A DNA stretch of 64,000 nt from Halomonas chromatireducens (GTDB lineage: Bacteria > Pseudomonadota > Gammaproteobacteria > Pseudomonadales > Halomonadaceae), in assembly GCF_001545155.1 (NCBI RefSeq), contig NZ_CP014226.1, forward strand, positions 2,308,378-2,372,377, in the 5' to 3' direction. Shown here piece by piece: positions 11,272 through 20,339 of the stretch; position 1 is the first letter of the stretch, and each line of letters starts with the position of its first letter. A model generated the notes under the pieces. The model was not told the origin of the DNA and ran no database searches. It worked only from the letters and a program-made list of their open reading frames with translations. The position numbers and the translations under genes were made by a program.

Positions 11272-12309
11272 ATGCTAGTACTCGGCATCGAAACCTCCTG
11301 CGATGAAACCGGCGTCGCGCTCTATGACACCGAACGCGGCCTGGTGGCCGACGCGCTCTACAGCCAGGTCGCCATGCACGCCGAATACGGTGGCGTGGTA
11401 CCAGAGCTTGCCTCGCGGGACCACACCCGTCGACTGTTGCCACTGATCCAGCAGGTGCTCGACCAGGCCGGTGCCTCCCGCACCGAGCTGGATGCCATCG
11501 CCTATACCGCTGGGCCGGGGCTGGTCGGTGCCTTGATGGTGGGAGCCAGTACCGCTCATGGCATGGCGCGAGCACTGGCCATTCCGGTGCTGGGGGTGCA
11601 TCACATGGAGGGGCACCTGCTGGCACCGATGCTGGAGACGTCACCGCCGGCCTTTCCCTTCGTGGCGCTGCTGGTGTCGGGTGGTCACACCCAGCTGGTC
11701 GAGGTCCAGGGACTGGGCGACTATCGGCTGCTGGGCGAGTCGGTGGATGACGCCGCCGGAGAGGCCTTCGACAAGGCGGCCAAGATGCTGGGGCTCTCCT
11801 ACCCCGGCGGCCCACAGGTAGCGAAACTCGCCGAACTGGGCGACCCCGGTCGCTTTCGCTTTCCACGCCCCATGACCGACCGCCCGGGGCTCGACTTCAG
11901 CTTCTCGGGGCTCAAGACCCATACCCTGACCACCCTGAAACGGCTGGAGCAGGATGGCGCGCTCGACGACCAGGCTCGGGCCGACGTGGCCCGGGCCTTC
12001 GAGGAGGCGGTGGTAGATACGCTGGTGATCAAGTGTCGCCGTGCGCTGGACGCCACCGGGCTCAAGCGGCTGGTGATGGCGGGCGGCGTCAGTGCCAATG
12101 CGCGCCTGCGGGAACGGCTGGAACGGGAGACCGACAAGCGCAGCGCCCGCACCTATTATCCCCGTGGTCGCTTCTGCACCGATAACGGCGCGATGATCGC
12201 CTATGTGGGCGCTCAGCGGCTGTCGGCGGGTGAGCGCGACGAGATCGGCATCATGAAGGCCGTACCACGCTGGCCGATGGATACCCTGCGAGCACCAACT
12301 CGCAACTGA
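11272..12309 (+). CDS. tsaD: tRNA N6-threonylcarbamoyladenosine transferase subunit TsaD
   Basis: Transfers the threonylcarbamoyl group to A37 of ANN-decoding tRNAs, together with TsaB and TsaE. The 345-residue length is normal for the family. It opens with [14 protein letters not shown], has the metal-binding HMEGH near residue 108 and the nucleotide-binding [10 protein letters not shown], and ends with the usual NGAMIAY segment. It is convergent with plsY, whose stop lies 47 bp downstream. In many gammaproteobacteria rpsU lies next to tsaD in the opposite direction; here the cyclic di-GMP gene stands between them. Confidence 0.97.
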   Translation: MLVLGIETSCDETGVALYDTERGLVADALYSQVAMHAEYGGVVPELASRDHTRRLLPLIQQVLDQAGASRTELDAIAYTAGPGLVGALMVGASTAHGMARALAIPVLGVHHMEGHLLAPMLETSPPAFPFVALLVSGGHTQLVEVQGLGDYRLLGESVDDAAGEAFDKAAKMLGLSYPGGPQVAKLAELGDPGRFRFPRPMTDRPGLDFSFSGLKTHTLTTLKRLEQDGALDDQARADVARAFEEAVVDTLVIKCRRALDATGLKRLVMAGGVSANARLRERLERETDKRSARTYYPRGRFCTDNGAMIAYVGAQRLSAGERDEIGIMKAVPRWPMDTLRAPTRN

Positions 12310-12356
12310 TGGCCGGCGACGCCCACCTCCGCGCCGCTTGCCCCGGCACCAGCCTG

Positions 12357-12941
12357 CTAGAATCCCTGCTCGTCGCCGCGCCTGAGGCGCCGGATATTCA
12401 GCATATGCCGTGCCAGCACCAGCGCGGTAAAGGCCATCACCACGATGACATAGTCCGGCGCCAGCCAGACGCTGACCAGCGGCGCCAGCCCGCCACTGGC
12501 CAGGGAGGCCACCGCGGCAGTGCGCACGCGCCAGGCCAGGATTGCCCAGAGCAGGGCACAACACAACGCCACCCAGGGCGTCAGGACAAGCATCACGCCG
12601 AAGGCGCTGGCGACGGCCTTGCCACCGCGAAAGCGGTGCCAGATAGGGTAGCTGTGGCCCAGCAGCACCGCCAGGCCGACCATCCCCTGGGCCCAGGGCG
12701 GCAGCCCAAGCCACAGGGACAACCAGAGCACAGGCATGCCCTTGAAGGCATCCAGCAGCAGGGTCGCCAGTGCCAGCCGGCGGCCATGCAGCCGCAGCAC
12801 ATTGGAGAACCCCGGGTTATGGGACCCGCCCAGCCGCGGGTCCTCCACGCCTGCCATTCGGCACACGCTCAGCGCACCCAGCCAGGAACCGCTGAGATAG
12901 CCCACCCCCAGCAGCAGTGGCAGCCACTCGACCGATGTCAC
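12357..12941 (-). CDS. plsY: Glycerol-3-phosphate acyltransferase PlsY
   Basis: Integral membrane enzyme that acylates glycerol-3-phosphate with acyl-phosphate, the first step of phospholipid synthesis. The 194 residues form several hydrophobic helices with the family glycine-rich loops: GSHNPGFSNVLR near residue 40 and FRGGKAVASAFG near 105. The gene lies between tsaD and folB, a neighbourhood seen in many gammaproteobacteria, and is divergent from folB with about 150 bp between the starts. No partner gene is transcribed with it. Confidence 0.96.
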   Translation of the reverse strand: MTSVEWLPLLLGVGYLSGSWLGALSVCRMAGVEDPRLGGSHNPGFSNVLRLHGRRLALATLLLDAFKGMPVLWLSLWLGLPPWAQGMVGLAVLLGHSYPIWHRFRGGKAVASAFGVMLVLTPWVALCCALLWAILAWRVRTAAVASLASGGLAPLVSVWLAPDYVIVVMAFTALVLARHMLNIRRLRRGDEQGF

Positions 12942-13092
12942 CTGTTCTTGTCTCCTGCCACACCCTTGCTCCGGATTCTGCCACCCCGGACGGCGTTAAG
13001 ACAGGGCATTGTCCTGTCATCCCCCCGGCGGCTCACGTACAATCGGGCGCCAAATTGGATGCCAACGCATCCTCCGCCTACGGGGAGGCACC

Positions 13093-13458
13093 ATGGATCG
13101 TGTACTGATCGAGTCGCTCGCAGTGGAGACCGTGATCGGCGTCTATGACTGGGAGCGAACCATCACCCAGCGATTGCTGCTCGACCTGGAGCTGGCCACC
13201 GACATTCGCCCCGCTGCAACCGGCGATGATATTTCCCTCACCCTCGACTATGCCGCCATTAGCGAGCGGGTCACCCGCTTTGCAAGCGATCACGATTTTG
13301 CCCTGGTGGAAACCTTCAGTGAGCGACTCGCGGAGACACTGCGTGATGAGTTCGCCATTCCATGGCTGCGCCTCACCGTGCGTAAACCCGGTGCCGTGCC
13401 CGCCGCCGCCGCAGTCGGCGTTCGCATCGAGCGGGGCACCCGGCCAGAGGAGACGTGA
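13093..13458 (+). CDS. folB: Dihydroneopterin aldolase FolB
   Basis: Cleaves 7,8-dihydroneopterin to 6-hydroxymethyl-dihydropterin in folate synthesis. It has 121 residues, the normal size, beginning MDRVLIESLAVETVIGVYDWE, with LDYAAISE and the catalytic-region VETFSERLA. The ATG at 13093 is chosen because GGGGAGG lies 5-11 nt before it; the open frame upstream is not conserved in character. The stop TGA overlaps the ATG of folK by one base, so the two folate genes are translationally coupled. Confidence 0.96.
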   Translation: MDRVLIESLAVETVIGVYDWERTITQRLLLDLELATDIRPAATGDDISLTLDYAAISERVTRFASDHDFALVETFSERLAETLRDEFAIPWLRLTVRKPGAVPAAAAVGVRIERGTRPEET

Positions 13459-13967
13459 TGGCCCTGATCAGCGCCAGCATTGGCAGCAACATCGACCGAG
13501 AGCATCACGTTCGCACCTGCCTGGATGCCTTGGCGAGCACCTTCGGTAGCCTGGCTGTCTCGCGTGTATTCGAAAGCGAGCCGGTAGGGTTCGAGGATGG
13601 TCGCAACTTCTTCAATCTCGTCGTCGCCTTCGAGAGCGACTGGATGGTTGGCGAGCTTCAGGCCTGGTGCAAGCGCCTGGAGTTCGCCAATGGCCGGCGC
13701 AAGGAGAGTCCCAAGTTCAGCCCGCGCACCCTGGACATCGACCTGCTGACGGTGGGCGACCTGATCGGAGAACATGATGGGGTCGAACTGCCGCGGGGAG
13801 AGATTCTTCAGCACGCCTTCGTGCTACAGCCCTTGGCCGAACTGTTGCCCGAAGCGCGCCATCCTCGCGATGGACGCACCTATGGCGAGCTCTGGGAAAA
13901 TTTCAATGCCCCCGACCAGCGACTGTGGCCCGTCGGATTTAGTTGGCAACCGCACGCAGTTAGGTAA
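13458..13967 (+). CDS. folK: 2-amino-4-hydroxy-6-hydroxymethyldihydropteridine diphosphokinase FolK
   Basis: Transfers pyrophosphate from ATP to the pterin made by FolB, the next folate step. The 169-residue chain starts with SASIGSNIDR, has the pterin-binding region SEPVGFEDGRNFFN, and the magnesium/ATP signature SPRTLDIDLL near residue 93. The ATG at 13458 overlaps the folB stop in TGATG and follows AGAGGAG; a GTG one codon earlier is possible but less likely. Substrate hand-over between the products of the coupled genes is plausible. Confidence 0.95.
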   Translation: MALISASIGSNIDREHHVRTCLDALASTFGSLAVSRVFESEPVGFEDGRNFFNLVVAFESDWMVGELQAWCKRLEFANGRRKESPKFSPRTLDIDLLTVGDLIGEHDGVELPRGEILQHAFVLQPLAELLPEARHPRDGRTYGELWENFNAPDQRLWPVGFSWQPHAVR

Positions 13968-14021
13968 ACTTGGGTAATGCTTCGTAAAGGAGCCCCAAAA
14001 TGAACAAGAAAAGGAATCATG

Positions 14022-14951
14022 ATGCCTGCCAAATTCCGCCTTGTGACGCGCAGCGACTTCGATGGTCTGGTATGTGGTGCCCTGCTCAAGCACCTCGACC
14101 TGATCGAGGACATCCTCTTCGTGCATCCCAAGGATATGCAGGATGGCAAGATCGAGATTAGCGATCGGGACATTACCACCAACCTGCCCTATGTGCCCGG
14201 CTGCCACCTCGCCTTCGACCACCACCTCAGCGAAACGCTGCGCAACGAGCAGCGGGCGGACAATCATGTCATCGATCCCGACGCCCCTTCGGCAGCGAGA
14301 GTAGTGTGGCGCCACTATGGCGGTCATGACGCCTTCCCCGCTCGCTGGGACGACATGATGGACGCCGTGGACAAGGGTGATTCGGCCCAGTTCGACCGCG
14401 AAGAGGTGCTGAATCCGCAAGGCTGGGTGCTGCTCAACTTCATCATGGATGCGCGCACCGGGCTCGGGCGCTTCCGCGACTTCCGCATCTCGAACTACCA
14501 GTTGATGATGAAGCTCATCGACTACTGCCGGGAGCACAGTATCGAGGAGATCCTCGACCTGCCTGACGTGCAGGAGCGCATCGAGCTGTATCGGGAACAC
14601 AGCGACAAGGCCCGGGATCAGATCCAGCGCTGCGCAGCGGTTCACGGCAATCTGGTGGTTCTCGACCTGCGCGACGAAGAGACCATCTATGCCACCAACC
14701 GCTTCGTCATCTATGCCCTCTACCCGGACTGCAATATCTCCATTCACGTGATGTGGGGGCTGAGAAAGCAAAACACCGTGTTTGCCATCGGCAAGTCAAT
14801 CCTCGACCGCTCCAGCCGCACAAACGTTGGCGAACTCTGCCTGGCCTACGGTGGTGGCGGCCACTTCAATGCCGGCACCTGCCAGGTCGCCAATGACGAG
14901 GCAGAGGAACGGTTGCACGAGATCATCGCCCGCATCCGTTCCGACGGCTGA
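14022..14951 (+). CDS. DHH/DHHA1 family phosphoesterase (exopolyphosphatase-like)
   Basis: A 309-residue DHH-family phosphoesterase. The N-terminal part has RSDFDGLVCG near residue 9 and the FDHHLSE metal motif near residue 65; the C-terminal DHHA1 domain has the AYGGGGHFNAG substrate-binding loop near residue 285. These features fit manganese-dependent hydrolysis of small phosphodiesters or nucleotides, as in NrnA-like nanoRNases, or short polyphosphate; the exact substrate cannot be told. The ATG at 14022 has AAGGAA at suitable spacing; the ATG at 14019 sits too close. A separate short frame with a good ribosome site (14000-14161) overlaps its start in another frame. Confidence 0.85.
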   Translation: MPAKFRLVTRSDFDGLVCGALLKHLDLIEDILFVHPKDMQDGKIEISDRDITTNLPYVPGCHLAFDHHLSETLRNEQRADNHVIDPDAPSAARVVWRHYGGHDAFPARWDDMMDAVDKGDSAQFDREEVLNPQGWVLLNFIMDARTGLGRFRDFRISNYQLMMKLIDYCREHSIEEILDLPDVQERIELYREHSDKARDQIQRCAAVHGNLVVLDLRDEETIYATNRFVIYALYPDCNISIHVMWGLRKQNTVFAIGKSILDRSSRTNVGELCLAYGGGGHFNAGTCQVANDEAEERLHEIIARIRSDG

Positions 14952-14964
14952 GACGAGCGAACCA

Positions 14965-16113
14965 TCAGGCATCCGAGCGGGCATCCTGATCCAGCACCTG
15001 CACGATAATGGCCCGGCGGCGTCGGGCCAGCTCTGTGCCCAGCGCGCCCCCCTTGAAGCCCTCTTCGACCAGGATTCTGGGCGACAGCTGAGCGACGGCT
15101 CGCCAGGCGCGCCCGAGCGTTTCGGCGAGCCTAGGCACTTCGAGTTCGACCAGCGCCAGTAGCGGTGCGACCCGCTCGCCACGTCGCCAGGCATCGATGC
15201 CATCCAGCCACTCATGCACCGCCGCCGGACCAGGCCCAGGCTGATCACGAAGCCATCGCGTCAGCGCCGCTTGTCGCGCCAGGTCGCGATAGGCGCGAGG
15301 CAAACGCAAACGATCTGCCATGGCATCACGGGCTTCGTGATCCAGATGCTCGACCAGCCGTGCCCAGCGCCAGCATTCATCGCCTGCCAGCCCCTCCGGC
15401 AGGCAGTCCAGTCGCGCCAGCGCCGCTTCCAGCATTTTGGCATCCCGCGCCAGCTCGGGCAGCAACACGGCAAGGGCGCCGCAGTCATCCAATGCCCGAA
15501 AGTAGACCGCCGGGCCAGGTTCGCCCAGCGCCTTCTCGGTCTCGGTCCAGACCCGCTCGGCCACCAGGTGGGTCAACTCTCCGCTCTCGGCCAGTTCCCG
15601 CATCAGTGCCAGGGTTTCATCGGCGATGGTGAAGCCAAGCCCGGCATAGCGGGCCAGAAACCGGGCGGTACGCAGCACCCGCAGCGGATCCTCGACGAAG
15701 GCCGGCGACACGTGGCGCAGCACTCGGGCCTCGAGGTCCTCAAGACCGCCGTAGGGGTCGACGAGCCTCCCGTCCGGCGTCTCGGCCATGGCATTGATTG
15801 TCAGATCGCGACGAGCCAGGTCCTCCTCCAGCGTCACCTCGGGGCTGGCATGCACGACGAAACCGGTATAGCCATGGCCGGACTTTCGCTCGGTACGGGC
15901 CAGGGCATACTCCTCGTGGGTTTCGGGGTGCAGGAAAACCGGGAAATCCCGACCTACCGGACGAAAGCCCCGCCGCTGCATCTCCTCCGGCGTGGCCCCC
16001 ACTACCACCCAGTCGGTGTCCTTGACCGGCCAGCCCAGCCGAGAGTCACGGACCGCCCCGCCCACCCGATAGGCCTCGAGTCCCTCAAGGTAACGGTCTC
16101 GCCCTCTTCTCAT
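14965..16113 (-). CDS. cca: CCA tRNA nucleotidyltransferase (HD-less form)
   Basis: Adds or repairs the 3' CCA of tRNAs. The 382-residue class II enzyme has [11 protein letters not shown] at the start, the catalytic DTD (KDTDWVVVG), [10 protein letters not shown], and the neck motif [16 protein letters not shown]. The C-terminal body is helical. The E. coli protein (412 residues) has an HD phosphohydrolase domain in the C-terminal half; no HD motif is visible here and the chain is shorter, so this form probably lacks the phosphatase and phosphodiesterase activities. The stop lies 14 bp from the end of the convergent DHH gene, and glpE ends 4 bp upstream. Confidence 0.94.
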   Translation of the reverse strand: MRRGRDRYLEGLEAYRVGGAVRDSRLGWPVKDTDWVVVGATPEEMQRRGFRPVGRDFPVFLHPETHEEYALARTERKSGHGYTGFVVHASPEVTLEEDLARRDLTINAMAETPDGRLVDPYGGLEDLEARVLRHVSPAFVEDPLRVLRTARFLARYAGLGFTIADETLALMRELAESGELTHLVAERVWTETEKALGEPGPAVYFRALDDCGALAVLLPELARDAKMLEAALARLDCLPEGLAGDECWRWARLVEHLDHEARDAMADRLRLPRAYRDLARQAALTRWLRDQPGPGPAAVHEWLDGIDAWRRGERVAPLLALVELEVPRLAETLGRAWRAVAQLSPRILVEEGFKGGALGTELARRRRAIIVQVLDQDARSDA

Positions 16114-16116
16114 ACC

Positions 16117-16446
16117 TCAGCGCTCCACCCTGCCCGGATGCCGATGCTGCCATTCGGTGAACCCGCCATCGAGGCTATAGACCTCGGCAAAACCCACGCC
16201 CGCCAGCCAGTCTGCCGCCTGCTGACTGGAGTGACCGTGATAGCAGATGACCACCATTGGCTGCCCACGGGGCGCGGCCTCGAGCAACGCCGGCAAGCTG
16301 TCGTTGTCCAGATGCAGGCTGCCGGGTATGCGGCCATTGGCGAAGCTCGCCGGGTCACGAATATCCACCAGCGTAAGGGGATCATCCGCAGTCAGCCATG
16401 CATCGAGGGTCTCGGGCGTCAGGTGCTGGTACGAAGGGGGCGTCAT
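16117..16446 (-). CDS. glpE: Thiosulfate sulfurtransferase GlpE-like rhodanese
   Basis: A 109-residue single-domain rhodanese that moves sulfane sulfur from thiosulfate to acceptors such as cyanide or thioredoxin. The active-site loop CYHGHSSQQ near residue 68 has the catalytic Cys and matches the GlpE loop (CYHGNSS) closely. The N-terminal LVDIRDPASFANGRIPGS is the usual CH2 motif. It lies in the same direction as cca (4-bp gap) and 27 bp downstream of apaH, so it is probably cotranscribed with both. Confidence 0.92.
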   Translation of the reverse strand: MTPPSYQHLTPETLDAWLTADDPLTLVDIRDPASFANGRIPGSLHLDNDSLPALLEAAPRGQPMVVICYHGHSSQQAADWLAGVGFAEVYSLDGGFTEWQHRHPGRVER

Positions 16447-16473
16447 GGCTGGCTCCCGGGTCGGAGGAAAAGA

Positions 16474-17301
16474 TCAGCGGCGCTGATGACTGGGCACGCC
16501 AGTACGCTCGCCGGTGGAGAGATTCAATGCCGTCAGCCTGCCGCCCCAGACACAGCCGGTATCAAGCGCCTCGACCCGGGCGCGCGCACCGGGGGCCTTC
16601 CCCTCCAGGGCCGCCCAGTGACCGAACACCAGCCGGGCCTCATCCTGGCGAGGATAGCAGAACCAGGGGGCAAAGCCGGCTGGCGCGCTGTCCAGGCCCT
16701 CCTTGGCAGAGAAATCGAGACAGCCCTCGGCGTCGATGAAGCGCATCCGGGTCAGCACATTGACGATGGCGCGCAGCCGGTCGACTCCTTCGAGCGAATC
16801 ATGCCAGCAGGCGGGCTCATTGCCGTACATCTGCTCGAGAAAGGCACCGCTGCGCTCGCTGCGCAGCTCGCCGACCACTTCACCGGCCAGCACCTCGGCC
16901 AGCGCCGGTGACCACTGCGGCAGCACTCCCGCATGACTCATCACCGTATCGCCCTGCCCTGCCACCGCCTGTCGCACCAGCAACGGGCGAGACTGCAGCC
17001 AGTCGAGCAGCGCCTCACGATCCGGTGCCTCAAGAATGCTCTCGAGGGTATCCTTGCGGTTAAGCGATGCCCCGCCACGCGCCACCGCCAACAAATGGAG
17101 GTCGTGGTTGCCCAGTACCGTCACGGCAGCCTCGCCGAGTGCCCGCACTTCGCGCAGGCAATCCAGCGATCCCGGCCCACGATTGACCAGGTCACCGGCA
17201 AGCCAAAGGCGATCATGCCTGGGATCGAAAGCGAGCCGTTCGAGCAGTTCGACGAATTCGGCGTGACAGCCCTGCAAGTCTCCGATGGCGTAGGTCGTCA
17301 T
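16474..17301 (-). CDS. apaH: Bis(5'-nucleosyl)-tetraphosphatase ApaH
   Basis: Symmetrically hydrolyses Ap4A to two ADP; ApaH also removes Np4 caps from RNA in E. coli. The 275-residue metallophosphatase shows GDLQGC near residue 7, GDLVNRGPGSL near 36 and GNHDLHLL near 64, all metal-binding motifs. It is the sixth gene of the lptD-surA-pdxA-rsmA-apaG-apaH order, which is the classical gammaproteobacterial arrangement, 27 bp after apaG. Confidence 0.97.
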   Translation of the reverse strand: MTTYAIGDLQGCHAEFVELLERLAFDPRHDRLWLAGDLVNRGPGSLDCLREVRALGEAAVTVLGNHDLHLLAVARGGASLNRKDTLESILEAPDREALLDWLQSRPLLVRQAVAGQGDTVMSHAGVLPQWSPALAEVLAGEVVGELRSERSGAFLEQMYGNEPACWHDSLEGVDRLRAIVNVLTRMRFIDAEGCLDFSAKEGLDSAPAGFAPWFCYPRQDEARLVFGHWAALEGKAPGARARVEALDTGCVWGGRLTALNLSTGERTGVPSHQRR

Positions 17302-17328
17302 ATGCTCCCCCCTGCCGTTCTCGTCGCT

Positions 17329-17727
17329 TCAGTGTATCTGGTTGGGAGTGGCCAGTCGGAAGGGGGGGATTTCCACCTCGAAGGGCCGCTGGCTGGCAGT
17401 ATCGACACAGGTATAGGCCCCCTCCATGACGCCTACCGGCCCATCCAGGATAGCGCGACTGGTATAGCGAAAGGTCTGCCCTGGGCCAATCATCGGCTGT
17501 TGACCGACCACTCCCTTGCCACGCACCTCCTGCACCTTGCCACTGCCCTGGGTGATCTTCCAGTGACGAGCCAGCAGCTGCATGCTGCGTGCTGAATGAT
17601 TGTGGATAGTCACCGTATAGCTGAAGACATAGCGTGCTTCATCGCTGGAGGATTCATCTCCGCGGAAGGCGGGCTCGACGTCAACCAGCACTTCACTTGT
17701 CTGTGGCGTATTCGTTCCCCGATTCAT
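17329..17727 (-). CDS. apaG: ApaG (CorD) protein
   Basis: A 132-residue immunoglobulin-like fold protein of the ApaG family, linked to cobalt and magnesium phenotypes but without an assigned enzyme activity. The typical segments are visible: VFSYTVTIHNHS, ARHWKITQG, VRGKGVVGQQP and MEGAYTC. Its ATG overlaps the rsmA stop as ATGA, so translation of the two is coupled, and apaH follows in the same operon. Confidence 0.96.
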   Translation of the reverse strand: MNRGTNTPQTSEVLVDVEPAFRGDESSSDEARYVFSYTVTIHNHSARSMQLLARHWKITQGSGKVQEVRGKGVVGQQPMIGPGQTFRYTSRAILDGPVGVMEGAYTCVDTASQRPFEVEIPPFRLATPNQIH

Positions 17728-18536
17728 GACGTCGCCTCCAAAGCGGACAGATGGTTGGCGATGCGGACGAACTCTTCGATCGTCAGTGTCTGAGGCCGGC
17801 GAGACGGCTCGATGCCCAAGGCCGCGAGGGCATCGGCTTCGATGCGACCCTTGAGATTGTTGCGCAGCGTCTTGCGCCGCTGGCCGAAGGCCTGACGCAC
17901 CACATGGAATAGCAGCGTCTCGTCATTTGCCGGATGCGGCAGTCGCGAGTGGGGCGTCAGCCTGACAATGGCCGACTCGACCTTTGGGCGTGGGACGAAG
18001 GCTTCCGGTGGCACGGTGAACAGCGCATCGACCCGACAGCGGTATTGCGCCATGACCGACAGCCGCCCCCAGTCGGGGCCGCCCGGTTCGGCGGCCAGGC
18101 GTTCGACCACTTCCTTCTGCAGCATGAAGTGCATGTCGGCTATCGCGTCTCCCGCCTCGAGCAGGTGACTGATGAGAGGCGTGGAGATGTTATAGGGCAG
18201 GTTACCGACCACCCGCAGCGGCTCGCCCTCGCCACGCAGGGCGCGAAAGTCGAACTTGAGCGCATCGCCCTCATGGATGATGAAATCGGGAACGTTGAAG
18301 AACTGCACCCGCAGCCCGGGTATCAGGTCACGGTCCAGCTCGATCACCTCGAGCCGTCCATCGGCTGCCTCTACCAGTGGTTCGGTCAGGGCGCCCTGAC
18401 CGGGGCCGATCTCCACCAGGCGATCACCGGGGCGAGGGGCTATGGCCCGCACGATGCGCGAGATGATGCCGGGGTCACGCAGGAAATTCTGGCCGAAGCG
18501 CTTGCGAGCGCGGTGGACCGGCGGGCGCGATGCCAT
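17724..18536 (-). CDS. rsmA: 16S rRNA dimethyladenosine methyltransferase RsmA (KsgA)
   Basis: Dimethylates A1518 and A1519 in helix 45 of 16S rRNA, a late 30S check point. The 270-residue chain has KRFGQNFLRDP at the start, the SAM-binding VEIGPGQGALT near residue 40, the catalytic NLPYNIS near residue 110, and the C-terminal RQAFGQRRKTLRNNL. It lies between pdxA and apaG as usual in gammaproteobacteria, 25 bp after pdxA. Confidence 0.98.
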   Translation of the reverse strand: MASRPPVHRARKRFGQNFLRDPGIISRIVRAIAPRPGDRLVEIGPGQGALTEPLVEAADGRLEVIELDRDLIPGLRVQFFNVPDFIIHEGDALKFDFRALRGEGEPLRVVGNLPYNISTPLISHLLEAGDAIADMHFMLQKEVVERLAAEPGGPDWGRLSVMAQYRCRVDALFTVPPEAFVPRPKVESAIVRLTPHSRLPHPANDETLLFHVVRQAFGQRRKTLRNNLKGRIEADALAALGIEPSRRPQTLTIEEFVRIANHLSALEATS

Positions 18537-18561
18537 GAAAAAGTCCTTGTCTTGTCGTTCG

Positions 18562-19623
18562 TCAGGATAGTGAAGCGGCCGCGCCTCGGCGGGCCATGTC
18601 GGCGGCTAGCGCGATGGCCACGCGCAGGCTGCCCGGGTCGGCAACGCCGCGGCCTGCCAGGTCCAGCGCCGTGCCATGGTCCACCGAGGTCCGTACCAGC
18701 GGCAGCCCCAGGGTGATATTGGCGGCACGGCCGAAGCCGGCATACTTGAGCACCGGCAGGCCCTGGTCATGATACATCGCCAATACGGCATCCACGCCTG
18801 CCAGATGTCGCGGCGTGAACAGGGTGTCGGCCGGCAGCGGCCCATCGAGGCATAGGCCCTCGCCACGCAGCCGCTCGAGGCAGGGCACGATGACCTCGAT
18901 CTCCTCGCGACCCAGGTGCCCCCCTTCTCCGGCATGGGGGTTGAGGCCACAGACGGCGATGCGCGGGTTCTCAACGCCGAACCAGCGCTTGAGGTCGGCC
19001 TGCAGGATACGCAGGATTCGCGCCAGGCGCGCGTCGGTAATGGCCCCAGCCACGTCCTTCAGCGGCAGATGAGTGGTGGCCAGCGCCACCCTCAGGGCAG
19101 CCCCACCCTGCCAGCTCGCTTCGCTGGCATGCAGCGCCTGATCAGTGGCCAGCAGCATCACCACCTCATCGACGCCGCAGGCATCGCGAAGGTATTCGGT
19201 ATGGCCGCTGAACCCCGCATGGCCGGCATCGAGTATCACCCCCTTGTGCAGGGGGGCGGTGACCATGCCGGCAGCGTCACCGGCAAGACACGCCCGTACC
19301 GCCAGGTCCAGGGTTTCCAGCACATAGTCGGAATTGGCGACCGCCAGCCGACCCGGCAGGCTCGGCTCCCGCAGCGCCACCGGCCAGACCGGCAGTACAC
19401 CGGCCTTCGGCGCCGGCACCGGCTCATCTGGTGCCAGCGTCACCAGCTCGACCCGCGCGTCTACCATGGCGGCACGCTCGGCCAGCAGCTGCGGATCGCC
19501 CACCGCCACAACCCGCGCCGGCAACCCCGGACCGGCCGCCAGTTGCAGAGCCAGTTCGGGCCCGATTCCGGCGGGCTCGCCGGTAGTCAGTGCCAGGACA
19601 GGCGCCTGAACCACCACTGCCAT
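18562..19623 (-). CDS. pdxA: 4-hydroxythreonine-4-phosphate dehydrogenase PdxA
   Basis: NAD-dependent oxidation of 4-phosphohydroxy-L-threonine in the DXP-dependent pyridoxal phosphate pathway. The 353 residues carry TTGEPAGIGPEL near the start, FSGHTEYL with a metal His, CGLNPHAGEGG, and the metal-binding MYHDQG. The ATG at 19623 shares its A with the surA stop (TGATG), so it is translated from the surA message by coupling. A slightly extended C-terminus is within the family range. Confidence 0.96.
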   Translation of the reverse strand: MAVVVQAPVLALTTGEPAGIGPELALQLAAGPGLPARVVAVGDPQLLAERAAMVDARVELVTLAPDEPVPAPKAGVLPVWPVALREPSLPGRLAVANSDYVLETLDLAVRACLAGDAAGMVTAPLHKGVILDAGHAGFSGHTEYLRDACGVDEVVMLLATDQALHASEASWQGGAALRVALATTHLPLKDVAGAITDARLARILRILQADLKRWFGVENPRIAVCGLNPHAGEGGHLGREEIEVIVPCLERLRGEGLCLDGPLPADTLFTPRHLAGVDAVLAMYHDQGLPVLKYAGFGRAANITLGLPLVRTSVDHGTALDLAGRGVADPGSLRVAIALAADMARRGAAASLS

Positions 19624-20288
19624 CAGCGGGAGTTGGAGAGGCGATTGTCGACGAACGCCTCGGCGCGAATCTCCTGGATCCAGGCATCCAGAGTCTCTTC
19701 AGCCTTCTGCTGGAATACCATCTGGCGCGCCTGGTCACGGCCTACACCACCGCCCCGCTGCTCGATAAAACGCTCCACTTCACGCTCGCTGACATTGACG
19801 CGCGAACCCACCTGGCGCTGGTGAAGTTCGCGCATCAGCATCTCACGGCGGATCTCCTCCCGCACTGCAGCCATCGTCAGGCCGTCGGCTTCCAGGGCAT
19901 CGGCGAACTGCTCCAACGTCATGCCATTGCTTTCGGCGATCGCCCGCATCTGGCGGTTGAGTTCGGTGTCGTCGACGCTAAGCCCGGCGCGGCGCGCCAT
20001 CTGCAGCTGGATCTCCTCGACGATGATGTTCTCCAGCACCTGCTCGCGCAGCATCGATTCAGAGGGCAGCCCCTGATCCTGGCCCGCCACCTGGCTGCGC
20101 ACCAGCTCCACGCGCTCGGCAAGCTCGCTCTCCATGATGGCGTGTTGATTGACCACTGCCACGATGCGGTCCAGCGACTGACGCTCCACCGGCTGGAAAC
20201 TCTGTGCCTGGGCGGTAAGCGACACGGCACCGAGGCATAGGGCCAGCGCCAGGGTCACGCCCAGGGTGGCAATTCGCGGGATGCGCAT
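19623..20288 (-). CDS. surA: Short SurA-like periplasmic chaperone without parvulin domains
   Basis: Periplasmic chaperone for outer membrane proteins. A signal peptide (residues 1-30) leads to the SurA N-terminal domain (about 33-177; LDRIVAVVNQHAIMESEL) and then directly to the C-terminal SurA helix (about 184-221; AEETLDAWIQEIRAEAFV). The two parvulin domains that make E. coli SurA about 430 residues long are absent; the mature core here is about 190 residues. In E. coli the N- and C-terminal parts alone keep chaperone activity, so this gene may be functional. Position between lptD and pdxA supports orthology. The ATG at 20288 has an AGAGGA site; the ATG at 20306 does not. Confidence 0.9.
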   Translation of the reverse strand: MRIPRIATLGVTLALALCLGAVSLTAQAQSFQPVERQSLDRIVAVVNQHAIMESELAERVELVRSQVAGQDQGLPSESMLREQVLENIIVEEIQLQMARRAGLSVDDTELNRQMRAIAESNGMTLEQFADALEADGLTMAAVREEIRREMLMRELHQRQVGSRVNVSEREVERFIEQRGGGVGRDQARQMVFQQKAEETLDAWIQEIRAEAFVDNRLSNSR

Positions 20289-20339
20289 AACGTTCTTTCC
20301 TCTCATGGTGTCTCTGATAGAAAACCTGCTTGGGCCACC

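Noticed and set aside
12309..13148. A 279-codon plus-strand frame across plsY
   Set aside because: Antisense to plsY, Gln/His/Pro-rich, no known family.
15214..16911. A 565-codon plus-strand frame across cca, glpE and apaH
   Set aside because: It crosses three recognised genes on the other strand, with low-complexity Gln/His/Pro-rich translation.
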